A stretch of DNA of 37,403 nt from an uncultured SAR116 cluster alpha proteobacterium (GTDB lineage Bacteria > Pseudomonadota > Alphaproteobacteria > Puniceispirillales > Marisalimonadaceae): contig CACAMV010000008.1 in the NCBI GenBank assembly GCA_902533695.1, positions 1-37,403 on the forward strand, given 5' to 3'. Shown here one piece after another: positions 1 through 11,534 of this stretch (the first letter of the stretch is position 1; each line of letters starts with the position of its first letter). Below the pieces are notes generated by a model that ran no database searches, had not been told where the DNA came from, and saw only the letters and a program-made list of their open reading frames with translations. The position numbers were made by a program, and so were the translations under genes.

Positions 1-1013
1 TTTCTAACGATTTAGTTTCTTTAAACAAAAATAATAAAAAAATACTAATTGTTTCTTCTGGAGCAATAGCACTTGGACGAAAACAATTAAATTTGCGGGG
101 CACCTTGTCACTTGATGAAAAACAGGCTGCTGCTGCTGTAGGTCAAATTAATTTGTCACATGCATGGAAAGAAGTTTTAAAATCCTTAGATGCTAATTCT
201 GCTCAAATTTTGCTGGCACCAGATGACACAGAGACAAGAAGAAAACATATTAATGCAAGAGCTACACTTGAAAAATTACTGAACTTAAAGGTTTTTCCAA
301 TAATTAACGAAAATGATACCGTTTCAACCCAAGAAATCAAATACGGTGATAATGATAGACTAGCTGCAAGGGTCGCTCAAATGTGCAGTGCTGATCTATT
401 AATTTTATTTTCTGATGTTGATGGCCTTTACTCTTCAGACCCTCAAAAAAAACAGAAAACTGAACTAATCGAAGAAATTGAAAATATAACTACTGAAATA
501 GAAGAAATGGCGGGTCCATCAAGCACCTTCTTTTCTAGTGGAGGAATGATAACTAAGATTGAAGCTGCTAAAATTGCTACAAACGCAGGATGTAACGTTA
601 TAATTGCAAATGGACAAATTACTCATCCTTTATCAAACCTATTTTCAAAAAATGGGAAAGGGAGTTGGTTTAAAGCAAACACAAAACCACAAAATTCAAG
701 AAAACAATGGATATCAAGTGCTTTGCAAGTAAAAGGTAAAATTTTCATTGATTCTGGAGCTGAGAAAGCTGTATCAAATGGTAATTCAATTTTGCCAGCT
801 GGTGTAATAAAAACTGAGGGTAAATATAATAAAGGTGATTTAATTAGTATCGTTAATGAAGAAGGTGTTTTGTTAGGTAAAGGTTTATCACATTACAATA
901 ATGTTGAAGTAAACTTAGTAAAAGGTTTAAATAGTCAAAATATTGAAAAAATCTTAGGATATAGAGGAAAAGACGAGATCATCCACAAAGATGATTATGT
1001 GCTAGAAAATTAA
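1..1013 (+). CDS. proB: Glutamate 5-kinase (5' end outside window)
   Basis: ATP-dependent phosphorylation of L-glutamate to gamma-glutamyl phosphate, the first step of proline synthesis in the cytoplasm. The open frame runs in from the window edge (in frame from base 3), so the true start is missing; a TTG at 93 lies inside the gene and is not a start. The edge sequence reads IVSSGAIALGR, the family's nucleotide-binding segment, followed by EKQAAAAVGQ. Further on are NENDTVSTQEIKYGDND and the SDVDGLY segment of the amino-acid kinase fold. The last ~100 residues (from about SALQVKGKIFID) look like the C-terminal PUA domain found in full-length ProB. It lies 15 bases upstream of proA, the next enzyme of the pathway, in the same direction. 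In many alphaproteobacteria obgE precedes it; that part is not visible. Identification is secure. Confidence 0.96.
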   Translation, partial: SNDLVSLNKNNKKILIVSSGAIALGRKQLNLRGTLSLDEKQAAAAVGQINLSHAWKEVLKSLDANSAQILLAPDDTETRRKHINARATLEKLLNLKVFPIINENDTVSTQEIKYGDNDRLAARVAQMCSADLLILFSDVDGLYSSDPQKKQKTELIEEIENITTEIEEMAGPSSTFFSSGGMITKIEAAKIATNAGCNVIIANGQITHPLSNLFSKNGKGSWFKANTKPQNSRKQWISSALQVKGKIFIDSGAEKAVSNGNSILPAGVIKTEGKYNKGDLISIVNEEGVLLGKGLSHYNNVEVNLVKGLNSQNIEKILGYRGKDEIIHKDDYVLEN

Positions 1014-1028
1014 TTAGAGATCTGCATT

Positions 1029-2282
1029 ATGAATAATCTTATAAATAACATAACAAAAAATTCAAAAAATGCCTTCCAAATATTGTCAAATAGCAAATTG
1101 GAAACAAGAAATGCGGCGATATTAAATACCGCAAAATTAATAAAAATAAATAAGAAGAAAATTTTAGAACAAAATAATAAAGATTTGCAAAAAGTTGGGG
1201 CAAAAGATTTGCCAAAATCATTCGTTGATCGTCTAACATTAAATGAATCTCGGATTGAATCTATGTGTAAAGGTTTGGAAGAAATTTCGAAACAGAACGA
1301 TCCAGTTGGAAGAATATTGGATAATTGGAAAAGACCTAATGGTTTGTCAATTTCAAAGATATCAGTTCCTCTTGGCATTGTTGGTATTATTTATGAGTCA
1401 AGACCAAATGTCACTATTGATGCAGGCAGCCTTTGTATTAAATCAGGAAATGCCGCTATTTTAAGAGGTGGATCAGACTCTTTTAACACATCAAGGTATT
1501 TGACTGAACTACTTCGTGAAGGACTTAAAATATGTGGCTTACCAGAAGATTGTGTTCAATTTATAAATACTACAGACAGAAAATTGGTTTCTGATATGTT
1601 AACTGCTGTCGATAAGATAGATATTATTATACCTCGAGGGGGAAAATCTTTAGTATCTAAAATTCAAAATGAGGCTAGAGTTCCAGTTTTCTCTCATCTT
1701 GAAGGCATATGTCATGTTTATGTTGATTATGAAGCTGATTTAGATAAGGCAACAAAAATTATTATTAATTCAAAAATGAGAAGAACAGGCATCTGTGGAG
1801 CTGCAGAAACACTTTTGTTAGACGGCAAATTAGATAATAATTTCACAAAAACAATAATTCATGAATTAAAAAAACTTGGATGTGAAATTAGGGCTGAGAA
1901 AAAAATTTTTCATCAATTCTCAGATGTCATCCTTGCTAATGAATCTGATTGGAAAACAGAATATTTAGATTCTATTATATCTATCAAATTTGTTAATGGA
2001 GTTTCTGATGCAATTAATCACATTAATAATTATTCATCAAACCATACTGACTCAATAATTACTGAAAACAAAATTACTGCTAATTGTTTTTTGAACAAAG
2101 TAGATAGTGCTATTGTAATGCATAATGCATCAACCCAATTTGCTGATGGTGGAGAGTTTGGTATGGGAGCAGAAATTGGCATCTCAACTGGCCGTTTACA
2201 CGCAAGAGGACCCGTCGGCGCTTACCAATTGACTAGTTTCAAGTATTTGGTAAGGGGTTCTGGACAAATACGTGATAATTAA
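1029..2282 (+). CDS. proA: Gamma-glutamyl phosphate reductase
   Basis: NADPH-dependent reduction of gamma-glutamyl phosphate to glutamate-5-semialdehyde, the second step of proline synthesis. The 417-residue product has the usual length. Recognisable segments are VPLGIVGIIYESRPNVT near residue 115, SGNAAILRGGSD, IIPRGG, and the catalytic cysteine in RRTGICGAAETLL near residue 255. The C-terminal part contains FADGGEFGMGAEIGIST and LHARGPVGAYQLTSFKY, typical of the family's end. It starts 15 bases after proB and ends 5 bases before nadD, so all three are probably cotranscribed. Nothing is missing or unusual. Confidence 0.97.
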   Translation: MNNLINNITKNSKNAFQILSNSKLETRNAAILNTAKLIKINKKKILEQNNKDLQKVGAKDLPKSFVDRLTLNESRIESMCKGLEEISKQNDPVGRILDNWKRPNGLSISKISVPLGIVGIIYESRPNVTIDAGSLCIKSGNAAILRGGSDSFNTSRYLTELLREGLKICGLPEDCVQFINTTDRKLVSDMLTAVDKIDIIIPRGGKSLVSKIQNEARVPVFSHLEGICHVYVDYEADLDKATKIIINSKMRRTGICGAAETLLLDGKLDNNFTKTIIHELKKLGCEIRAEKKIFHQFSDVILANESDWKTEYLDSIISIKFVNGVSDAINHINNYSSNHTDSIITENKITANCFLNKVDSAIVMHNASTQFADGGEFGMGAEIGISTGRLHARGPVGAYQLTSFKYLVRGSGQIRDN

Positions 2283-2287
2283 GTCAT

Positions 2288-2932
2288 ATGAAACAAGTAA
2301 ATCGTAATCATTACAAAAATAATTTCCCAAATTGCTTTTTTTTTCATCGTAACATTAGAGTTGGATTATTAGGTGGATCTTTTGACCCAACGCATGAAGG
2401 CCATATACATATAAGTGAAATAGCTAAAAAAAAACTTAAGTTAAATGAAATTTGGTGGATCATATCTCCACAAAATAGATTAAAAATTAAAAATATAAGA
2501 TCAACATTTGAAGATAGATTAAATTTAGCTAAAGAGATGACATACAAAAATAGAAATATCAAAGTTTTGGATATAGAATATAAATATAAATTTTTTACTA
2601 CTTACCAAATAATTACATTTTTAAAAAATAAAACAAAAAATACAAATTTTTTTTGGTTAATGGGTAGTGATAATCTTTTGAATTTTCAAAATTGGATCAA
2701 GCCAAAAGAATTATCAAAAACTTTTCCAGTTGCAGTTATTGAAAGACCAAGTTATTCTTATAGAGTATTAAATTCCTTAGGAGCATATATTTTGGGCAAT
2801 CGCCTGAAAAAAATAAAAATTAATTTACTTACTCGTAAAAATCGTTCTTGGGTATTTCTTAGAGATAAACTTAATCCATCTTCTTCTACGCAAATTAGAA
2901 ATTCTAATGAGCAATATCTAAACATTAGATGA
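2288..2932 (+). CDS. nadD: Nicotinate-nucleotide adenylyltransferase
   Basis: Transfers AMP from ATP to nicotinate mononucleotide to form deamido-NAD. The nucleotidyltransferase signature GLLGGSFDPTHEGHIHIS lies at about residues 27-44 and the C-terminal substrate loop SSSTQIRN near residue 199, so the 214-residue enzyme is complete. The initiating ATG sits 5 bases after proA and gives about 20 residues ahead of the conserved beta strand. That is a slightly long N-terminus, but no later ATG occurs before the signature. Its stop overlaps the rsfS start in an ATGA, indicating translational coupling. The proA-nadD-rsfS-rlmH order is a classic alphaproteobacterial arrangement. Confidence 0.95.
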   Translation: MKQVNRNHYKNNFPNCFFFHRNIRVGLLGGSFDPTHEGHIHISEIAKKKLKLNEIWWIISPQNRLKIKNIRSTFEDRLNLAKEMTYKNRNIKVLDIEYKYKFFTTYQIITFLKNKTKNTNFFWLMGSDNLLNFQNWIKPKELSKTFPVAVIERPSYSYRVLNSLGAYILGNRLKKIKINLLTRKNRSWVFLRDKLNPSSSTQIRNSNEQYLNIR

Positions 2933-3309
2933 AAAAAAATAATAAAAAAATTAATCCAAAAAATTTGTTAGAAATTGTTATTCAGTCTCTCGAAAAAGAC
3001 AAGGCGATTGACATTAAATCTATTGATTTAATCAGCAGGAGTAGTTTTGCTGATTTCATGATAGTTGCTAGTGGAAACTCATCCAGACAAGTTAAAAGTA
3101 TGTCCGAAAACCTAACAAAAAAACTTAAAGATATCGGAATCTCCATACGTAAACCAGAGGGATTAATTAATGCGGATTGGGTGTTAATTGATATTGATGA
3201 TGTAGTAGTTCATTTGTTTAGACCAGAGGTAAGAGAATTCTATAAATTAGAAAAAATGTGGGAAATAACAAATTTAAAAAACTCTAAAGAAACACAATTT
3301 TTGAAATGA
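2929..3309 (+). CDS. rsfS: Ribosomal silencing factor RsfS
   Basis: RsfS (Iojap/YbeB family) binds ribosomal protein uL14 on the 50S subunit and blocks subunit joining when nutrients are short. The 126-residue product carries the expected SFADFMIVASGNSSRQVKSM segment near residues 42-61, the RKPEG motif near 92, and WVLIDIDDVVVHLF, ending with REFYKLEKMW. It overlaps both neighbours by four bases (ATGA at 2929 with nadD, ATGA at 3306 with rlmH), so the three genes are translationally coupled. Length and content are normal. Confidence 0.95.
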   Translation: MKKNNKKINPKNLLEIVIQSLEKDKAIDIKSIDLISRSSFADFMIVASGNSSRQVKSMSENLTKKLKDIGISIRKPEGLINADWVLIDIDDVVVHLFRPEVREFYKLEKMWEITNLKNSKETQFLK

Positions 3310-3755
3310 AGTATCAAATAACTTGCATCGGAAAAGCTTCCAATACACCAGAACAATCCTTGATTAATAAATATTTAAAGAGGTTAGGTAAGAAAATAAT
3401 AATAAAAGAAATTAGTAAAAAATATGAAAATTTTGATAATCTTTATGATCAAGATAAGAAACTTTTTGCTCTGTCTCCTAAAAACTCATTTCTTATCTTA
3501 CTAGATAGAGAAGGGTCAAATTTTACAACACAAAAACTAGTTCAAACAATTAAGAATTGTCAAAATCAAAATTACAAGATAGTAAATTTTATTATAGGGG
3601 GCTATTTAGGTAATGGTAATTACATTAAAAAAAAAGCTAATTATATTTTATCTTTTGGTCAGTTAACTTGGTCACATTTGATGGCTAGAATTATGATTAT
3701 TGAACAATTATATAGAATAGAGTCGATTTTCAATAATCATCCATACCATAAATAA
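3306..3755 (+). CDS. rlmH: 23S rRNA pseudouridine-1915 N3-methyltransferase
   Basis: SPOUT-class methyltransferase that methylates pseudouridine 1915 in helix 69 of 23S rRNA. At 149 residues it is close to the family's ~155. Diagnostic pieces are LLDREGSNFTTQK near residue 70, the knot region FIIGGYLGNGNYIKKKAN near 97-114, and the C-terminal run LTWSHLMARIMIIEQLYRIESI ending in HPYHK, where the classical protein has a PYH ending. The canonical GGADG of the cofactor knot reads GGYLG here, a modest deviation. The start overlaps the rsfS stop (ATGA) and gpmI follows after 5 bases. Confidence 0.94.
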   Translation: MKYQITCIGKASNTPEQSLINKYLKRLGKKIIIKEISKKYENFDNLYDQDKKLFALSPKNSFLILLDREGSNFTTQKLVQTIKNCQNQNYKIVNFIIGGYLGNGNYIKKKANYILSFGQLTWSHLMARIMIIEQLYRIESIFNNHPYHK

Positions 3756-3760
3756 AAAAA

Positions 3761-5314
3761 ATGAATTCAAAACTTACCAACAAACCATTGATCTTATGTA
3801 TTATGGATGGATGGGGACTAAGAAAAGAAAAAAAAAGTAATGCAATTAAGCTAGCAAAAACATTGAATTATGATTACTTTTTAAAAAATTTTCAAAATTG
3901 TGAACTTGATGCATCTGGTCTAAACGTTGGACTACCTAAAAATCAAATAGGTAATTCTGAAGTTGGACATATGAACATAGGGGCTGGTAGAGTTATTCTA
4001 CAAACTTTACCCAAAATAAATCTTGCCTTTGAAAATAATGAAATTATAAGCAACAAAAATTTAAATAATTTTGTTAGAAAACATTCAAAAAATAATACTA
4101 TCCATATCTTGGGGCTTTGTAGTTCAGGAGGCGTGCATTCTCATAAAGATCATATAATTAAAATATCAAATATATTGTGTAAAAAAAATCTCGACATTGC
4201 CCTTCATTTGTTTTCTGATGGCAGAGATGTATCTCCTCATGAGTTTGGTAGTATAATAGGAAGTATTTCAAAAGAACTAAATCCAAAAATAAAAATTTCG
4301 TCTCTTATAGGCAGATTTTTTGCTATGGATAGAGATAAAAGATGGGAGAGAACCAAAAAAAGTTATGACTTAATAGTTGAGGGTAAATATGATTTTAAAT
4401 TTGAGAATATAAAAAATGCAATTGATGCCGCATATTCAAGAAAAGAAACTGATGAATTCATATCCCCAACGATAATTGGGAATTACAAAGGTGTTAAAAA
4501 TAATGATAGCATCCTGATCTTGAACTTTAGAGCAGACAGAGTTAGGCAATTATTAGATTCACTTTTAAACCCTTCATTCAATCACTTCAAAAGAAATCGT
4601 GCAAATGTACTATTCGAAAATGTTTTAGGATTAACAGAATATTCTAATAAATTAAAACCATTTATCAAATCAATCTTTAAAAATGAAAATATCAAAGATA
4701 CTTTGGGTGAGATAATATCTAAATATGGTTTGTTACAATTAAGATTAGCAGAAACGGAAAAGTATCCGCATGTAACATATTTCTTCAATGGCGGAATTGA
4801 ACAAAAATTTAAAAATGAAGATAGAACTTTAATTCCATCACCAAAAGTTAAAACATATGATTTAAAACCAGAAATGTCTGCAAAAGAAATTGAAAAAAAA
4901 CTTGTATTATCAATTAAAAAAAATGTTTATGACCTTATTATTGTAAATTTTGCAAACCCAGATATGGTAGGTCATACTGGAAACTTATCAGCATGTATAA
5001 AATCTGTTGAAGCTGTAGATCAATCCATTGGAAAAATCAAAAAAGCTATTGATCAAACTAATGGGATTATTCTTATTACGTCAGATCACGGTAATTGTGA
5101 ACTAATGTGGGATGAACGGAAGAAGACTATTCATACAGCTCATACCACCAACAAAGTGCCGTTTATTTTAGTAAATAGTATCAAAAATAATAATTTTTTT
5201 GACATAAATTTGAGAGATGGGAAATTAGCAGATATAGCACCAACTATTTTAAAAATTTTAGATTTAAATGTACCAAAAAAAATGAATGGACAATCATTAA
5301 TTTTTAAACCTTAA
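3761..5314 (+). CDS. gpmI: 2,3-bisphosphoglycerate-independent phosphoglycerate mutase
   Basis: Mn-dependent interconversion of 3- and 2-phosphoglycerate in glycolysis and gluconeogenesis. The 517-residue product matches the iPGM length. The metal-binding IMDGWG is near residue 16 and the phosphoserine nucleophile lies in GNSEVGHMNIGAGR at residue 66. Also present are SDGRDVSP near 152, GRFFAMDRDKRWER near 188, NFRADRVRQL near 257, and the C-terminal metal ligands NFANPDMVGHTG, TSDHGNCE and HTAHTTN. It follows rlmH by 5 bases and is probably in the same operon. An AT-rich 53-base gap separates it from ctpA; in many alphaproteobacteria an envC-type murein hydrolase activator gene lies there. 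Confidence 0.97.
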   Translation: MNSKLTNKPLILCIMDGWGLRKEKKSNAIKLAKTLNYDYFLKNFQNCELDASGLNVGLPKNQIGNSEVGHMNIGAGRVILQTLPKINLAFENNEIISNKNLNNFVRKHSKNNTIHILGLCSSGGVHSHKDHIIKISNILCKKNLDIALHLFSDGRDVSPHEFGSIIGSISKELNPKIKISSLIGRFFAMDRDKRWERTKKSYDLIVEGKYDFKFENIKNAIDAAYSRKETDEFISPTIIGNYKGVKNNDSILILNFRADRVRQLLDSLLNPSFNHFKRNRANVLFENVLGLTEYSNKLKPFIKSIFKNENIKDTLGEIISKYGLLQLRLAETEKYPHVTYFFNGGIEQKFKNEDRTLIPSPKVKTYDLKPEMSAKEIEKKLVLSIKKNVYDLIIVNFANPDMVGHTGNLSACIKSVEAVDQSIGKIKKAIDQTNGIILITSDHGNCELMWDERKKTIHTAHTTNKVPFILVNSIKNNNFFDINLRDGKLADIAPTILKILDLNVPKKMNGQSLIFKP

Positions 5315-5319
5315 TAATT

Positions 5320-5347
5320 TTGCTTAATTACAAATTTAATATATTAT
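5320..5347 (+). promoter_or_regulatory. Possible promoter for ctpA
   Basis: TTGCTT (5320-5325) and TATTAT (5342-5347) are 16 bases apart in the gpmI-ctpA gap, with an AGGG-type ribosome binding site at about 5358 before the ATG at 5368. The -10 is overlapped by a perfect 12-base palindrome, TATCTTAAGATA (5345-5356). In such AT-rich DNA matches like this arise by chance, so this is only a candidate. Confidence 0.3.
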
Positions 5348-5367
5348 CTTAAGATATAGGGTCAAAA

Positions 5368-6738
5368 ATGAAAATTATCAAATTTCAAAAAAAAATAATT
5401 AATAGCGGTTATTTCGTTTTTTGTCTCTTTTGTGTTTCAATATTCATTTTAAGTTTAACTCCAAATAACTTTTTAAATGCGAAAAATAATAGGCAAGAGA
5501 CATATAAGCAATTGAGCCTATTTGGGGATGTTTTTCAAAGGGTACAAGAACAATACGTAGATGATGTGGAAGACAAAAAGTTAATTGAGTCAGCAATATC
5601 AGGAATGCTACAATCCTTAGATCCTCATTCATCTTATTTGAGCGCAGATGATTATAGCGACATGCAAGTTAAAACAAAAGGTACCTTTGGAGGACTTGGC
5701 ATAGAAATTACAATGCAAGACGGCGTTGTAAAAGTTGTTTCTCCAATTGACGATACACCTGCTTTCAATGCTGGCATGATGCCAGGTGACTTAATAATTG
5801 GAGTTGATGGTTTATCCATTAGAGGATTATCTATAACCGAAGCTGTTGAAAAACTTAGAGGGCCAATAGGCAGTAAAGTAAAAATTACTGTAATAAGGAA
5901 AGATCAAGATCCATTTGACTTGGAAATCAAGAGAGACAAAATAAAAATAAGATCTGTCAGATATGAAATTATTCAAGATGTTGGTTATGTGAGGCTTACA
6001 ACTTTTTCAGAAACTACTACAAGTTCCATGAAAGAAGCTATAGGAAAAATAAAAAATAAAACAGGAATAAATTTTCAAGGTCTTATACTTGATTTAAGAA
6101 ATAATCCTGGTGGTCTTTTAAATCAATCTATTTCTGTCACCGACGCGTTTCTTAATGACGGAGAAATTGTTTCTACACGTGGAAGAAATAAAGATGACAC
6201 AAGCAGAACATTCGCACAGGCTGGTGATGTTATTGATAATGAGCCATTAGTAATTTTAATAAACAGTGGTTCGGCTTCGGCAAGTGAAATTGTTGCTGGA
6301 GCTTTAAAAGATCATGGTAGGGCTATTATTTTAGGGACTAGAAGCTTCGGGAAAGGGTCTGTCCAATCAATTATACCAATTCCAGGAAACGGTGCAATAA
6401 GAATGACTACAGCAAGATATTACACACCAAGCGGAATCTCTATTCAAGCAAAAGGTATAGAACCAGATATTTTAGTAGAGTCTGGAATAACAAAAAAGAA
6501 TGATAAAAATTCTACAAATTTAAGAGAAGAAGATTTAAAAGGTGCCTTAGACAAATCAAATAAAAATTCACAAAGCTTACAAAGTCAAGAAAACAAAAAT
6601 ATGGCTGACAAACTTCTTGAAGATAATCAGATTTCTAGAGCTGTTGACTTAATCCGAGGCATTAAATTGTATGGCAAAAAAAAAGATAATAATAAAAAAT
6701 TAGCAAGAGAAGGTAAAAAAACAAAAAAAATAAGTTAA
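5368..6738 (+). CDS. ctpA: Carboxyl-terminal processing protease (S41 family)
   Basis: Periplasmic serine protease that trims or degrades proteins from their C-termini; in other bacteria it acts on cell-wall hydrolases and lipoproteins. An N-terminal hydrophobic stretch at residues 14-31 looks like a signal sequence or anchor. A PDZ domain follows at about 105-185 (GTFGGLGIEI, GMMPGDLIIGVDG), then the S41 core with LILDLRNNPGGLL near 239-251. The Ser/Lys dyad is visible as GSASASEIVAGAL (serine about 302-304) and SFGKGSVQS (Lys329). The last ~60 residues are charged, Lys/Asn-rich and probably disordered. A ribosome binding site precedes the ATG, and rppH follows after 7 bases. The usual upstream partner gene envC is absent. 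Confidence 0.95.
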   Translation: MKIIKFQKKIINSGYFVFCLFCVSIFILSLTPNNFLNAKNNRQETYKQLSLFGDVFQRVQEQYVDDVEDKKLIESAISGMLQSLDPHSSYLSADDYSDMQVKTKGTFGGLGIEITMQDGVVKVVSPIDDTPAFNAGMMPGDLIIGVDGLSIRGLSITEAVEKLRGPIGSKVKITVIRKDQDPFDLEIKRDKIKIRSVRYEIIQDVGYVRLTTFSETTTSSMKEAIGKIKNKTGINFQGLILDLRNNPGGLLNQSISVTDAFLNDGEIVSTRGRNKDDTSRTFAQAGDVIDNEPLVILINSGSASASEIVAGALKDHGRAIILGTRSFGKGSVQSIIPIPGNGAIRMTTARYYTPSGISIQAKGIEPDILVESGITKKNDKNSTNLREEDLKGALDKSNKNSQSLQSQENKNMADKLLEDNQISRAVDLIRGIKLYGKKKDNNKKLAREGKKTKKIS

Positions 6739-6745
6739 TTTTAAA

Positions 6746-7240
6746 ATGTTTAATTTAAAACCAATTTATGAACGACCATATAGGCCTTGCGTAGGTTTGA
6801 TGATTTTTAATAATTTAGGAAAAATTTTTTCTGGACAAAGATTAGATAACCCCTCAAATGCTTGGCAAATGCCTCAAGGTGGTATCGATAAAGGCGAAAA
6901 CCCAATTGAAGCTGCATTCAGAGAATTGAAAGAAGAAACTAGTATAAAATCAGCCACATATATTGCTGAATACCCTGAATGGATTAAATATGACGTTCCA
7001 AAAAACCTTGCCGACAATTTGTGGCATGGTCAGTTCAGAGGTCAAACACAAAAGTGGTTATTACTTCACTTTGTAGGCTCAGATAGTGAGATTAATGTCA
7101 ACACTCAAAATCCAGAATTTAAAAAATGGATTTGGATGGATCCGGAGGAATTGTCAGAAAAAGCTATATACTTTAAGAAACATGTTTACAAAAAAATAAA
7201 TAATGTTTTTATACCCTTGATCAGAAATCTTATTAATTAA
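6746..7240 (+). CDS. rppH: RNA pyrophosphohydrolase (Nudix)
   Basis: Converts 5'-triphosphate RNA to 5'-monophosphate RNA, starting mRNA decay, and may also hydrolyse dinucleoside polyphosphates. The full Nudix box is present at about residues 47-68 (GGIDKGENPIEAAFRELKEE). N-terminal YRPCVGLMIFN and the following SGQRLDNPSNAWQMPQGG match the RppH/IalA subgroup, as do WHGQFRGQTQKWLLLHF and the WMDPEEL end. The 164-residue length is normal. It is 7 bases after ctpA, a pairing common in alphaproteobacteria. Its stop (7238-7240) lies inside the 3' end of the oppositely oriented atpC, so the two transcripts converge with an 8-base coding overlap. Confidence 0.94.
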   Translation: MFNLKPIYERPYRPCVGLMIFNNLGKIFSGQRLDNPSNAWQMPQGGIDKGENPIEAAFRELKEETSIKSATYIAEYPEWIKYDVPKNLADNLWHGQFRGQTQKWLLLHFVGSDSEINVNTQNPEFKKWIWMDPEELSEKAIYFKKHVYKKINNVFIPLIRNLIN

Positions 7241-7637
7241 CTTTTTCTAATACGAACTTATAAAAATCTGACTGCTTGCTAGCTAAAGAAGAAATATCTT
7301 TATCTTGATGGTTGACTTGTTTTTCTGAATTTAATAATTTTTCTTCTAGATGATGTTTATTTAAATCATTAAAATTTTCAGCTCTTTCAGATAGGATAAC
7401 TACACTTGTTTCAGTAACTTCTGCCACACCACCATCAACGATTATACTATCAATTAACTTATTACTTTCATCATAAAGTTCAACTATCCCTCTATTTAGA
7501 AGAGTTAACAGAGGGGTATGTTTGAACATGATACCAAGATTACCTTCTTGACCTGGCAAAACTGCCATAAAAACATCTTTAGAAAGCATAAGCTTTAGAG
7601 GTGTAATCAATTGGAAATTTGTATTGTTAGATAGCAT
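7233..7637 (-). CDS. atpC: F1 ATP synthase epsilon subunit
   Basis: Epsilon subunit of the central stalk; couples rotor movement to catalysis and can inhibit ATP hydrolysis. The N-terminal beta-sandwich is clear: PLKLMLSKDVFMAVLPGQEGNLGIMFKHTPLLTLLNRGIVE has the G-x-GILP-HTPL pattern at about residues 14-54, followed by a VDGGVAEVTETSVVILSE segment. The C-terminal helical part is short and Lys/Asp/Ser-rich, as is common in alphaproteobacteria. It is the last gene of the operon, 16 bases after atpD, and has an AGGAAT ribosome binding site. It overlaps the end of rppH by 8 bases and no hairpin terminator is visible at that junction. Confidence 0.93.
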   Translation of the reverse strand: MLSNNTNFQLITPLKLMLSKDVFMAVLPGQEGNLGIMFKHTPLLTLLNRGIVELYDESNKLIDSIIVDGGVAEVTETSVVILSERAENFNDLNKHHLEEKLLNSEKQVNHQDKDISSLASKQSDFYKFVLEKVN

Positions 7638-7653
7638 TTAGAATTCCTATAAA

Positions 7654-9977
<2,324 letters not shown>

Positions 9978-9998
9978 GTGAAATCCTACATCTAATAA

Positions 9999-11534
9999 TT
10001 AACTATAATTCTTAATTAAATCTTCAATTAATTTTCTCAAATCTTGTTCCGCTTTATCTGACAATAATTTTTCTTTTCTAATAGAATCAATTACGGAAGC
10101 CCCCTTAGTACGAAGATTTTGTAGCAAAGATTTTTCAAAATCTGTAATATCTGATATAGAGATTTTATCAAGATATCCATTTACACCCGAAAAAATAACC
10201 GCGACTTGCTCTTCAACCGATAAAGGCGTGTATTGAGGCTGCTTCAATAATTCAGTAAGCCTTTCACCCCGGGACAATAATTGTCTAGTAGAGGCATCCA
10301 AGTCAGAAGCAAATTGCGCAAATGCAGCCATTTCTCTATACTGAGCTAAATCTAACTTTATTGTTCCTGCCACTTGTTTCATAGCCTTAATTTGTGCAGA
10401 AGAGCCAACCCTAGAAACAGATAAACCAACATTAACTGCTGGTCTTACACCTTTATAAAATAATTCTGTTTCTAGAAAAATTTGACCATCAGTAATTGAA
10501 ATAACATTTGTTGGGATAAAGGCAGAAACGTCTCCACCTTGAGTTTCAATAATTGGTAAAGCTGTTAGAGAACCTGAACCGTTGTCTTTATTCATTTTAG
10601 CAGCTCTTTCAAGTAACCTGGAATGTAAATAAAATACATCTCCTGGATAAGCCTCTCTTCCAGGAGGTCTTCTTAATAATAAAGACATTTGTCTATAAGC
10701 AACCGCTTGCTTAGACAAATCATCATAAACAATAACAGCATGCATTCCGTTATCCCTAAAGTATTCACCCATTGATGCCGCTGAATAAGGAGCTAAGAAT
10801 TGCATTGGAGCTGGATCTGAAGCTGTGGCTGCAACAACAATAGAATATTCTAACGCCCCATTCTCTTCCAATGTTTTTACAATCTGAGCTACCGTTGATC
10901 TTTTCTGTCCAACAGCAACATATATACAAAACAATTTTTGCTTATCATCTTTTCCAGCATTATCATTGACTGCTTTTTGGTTTAAAAAAGTATCAATTGC
11001 TATAGCAGTCTTTCCTGTCTGTCTATCACCAATAATTAATTCTCTTTGCCCTCTTCCAATTGGTATTAAAGAGTCAATTGCTTTAAGACCTGTTTGCATA
11101 GGTTCATGAACAGATTGTCTAGGCATTATACCAGGTGCCTTGGTCTCAACTCTAGAACGCTTTACGTTTTTTAAAATTCCTTTCCCATCAATAGGATTTC
11201 CAAGAGCATCAACCACCCTACCCAATAATCCATGACCCGTTGGTACATCAACAATTTCTCCTGTCCTCTTAACTGTATCACCCTCTTTGATAGATTTATC
11301 GCTTCCGAAAATCACTACCCCTACATTATCCTTTTCAAGATTTAGTGCCATACCCGCTATACCACCTTCAAACTGAACCATTTCACCAGCTTGGATCTCG
11401 TCAAGTCCATATACTCTCGCAATTCCATCACCAACTGATAATACTTTACCAATTTCCGTGATTTCAGCTTCAGAATCAAAATTTTCTATTTGATTCTTTA
11501 AAATAGAAGAAATTTCTGCAGCTTTAATATCCAT
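9999..11534 (-). CDS. atpA: F1 ATP synthase alpha subunit
   Basis: Non-catalytic nucleotide-binding subunit of the F1 hexamer. It has 511 residues, and the N-terminus [16 protein letters not shown] is typical. The P-loop [19 protein letters not shown] is near residue 169; [43 protein letters not shown] and [40 protein letters not shown] are all present. A strong ribosome binding site (AAAGGTGAGAG) overlaps the end of atpH; the atpH stop directly abuts the atpA start. The F0 genes (a, b, c) are not in this window, in line with their separate location in alphaproteobacteria. Confidence 0.98.
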   Translation of the reverse strand: MDIKAAEISSILKNQIENFDSEAEITEIGKVLSVGDGIARVYGLDEIQAGEMVQFEGGIAGMALNLEKDNVGVVIFGSDKSIKEGDTVKRTGEIVDVPTGHGLLGRVVDALGNPIDGKGILKNVKRSRVETKAPGIMPRQSVHEPMQTGLKAIDSLIPIGRGQRELIIGDRQTGKTAIAIDTFLNQKAVNDNAGKDDKQKLFCIYVAVGQKRSTVAQIVKTLEENGALEYSIVVAATASDPAPMQFLAPYSAASMGEYFRDNGMHAVIVYDDLSKQAVAYRQMSLLLRRPPGREAYPGDVFYLHSRLLERAAKMNKDNGSGSLTALPIIETQGGDVSAFIPTNVISITDGQIFLETELFYKGVRPAVNVGLSVSRVGSSAQIKAMKQVAGTIKLDLAQYREMAAFAQFASDLDASTRQLLSRGERLTELLKQPQYTPLSVEEQVAVIFSGVNGYLDKISISDITDFEKSLLQNLRTKGASVIDSIRKEKLLSDKAEQDLRKLIEDLIKNYS

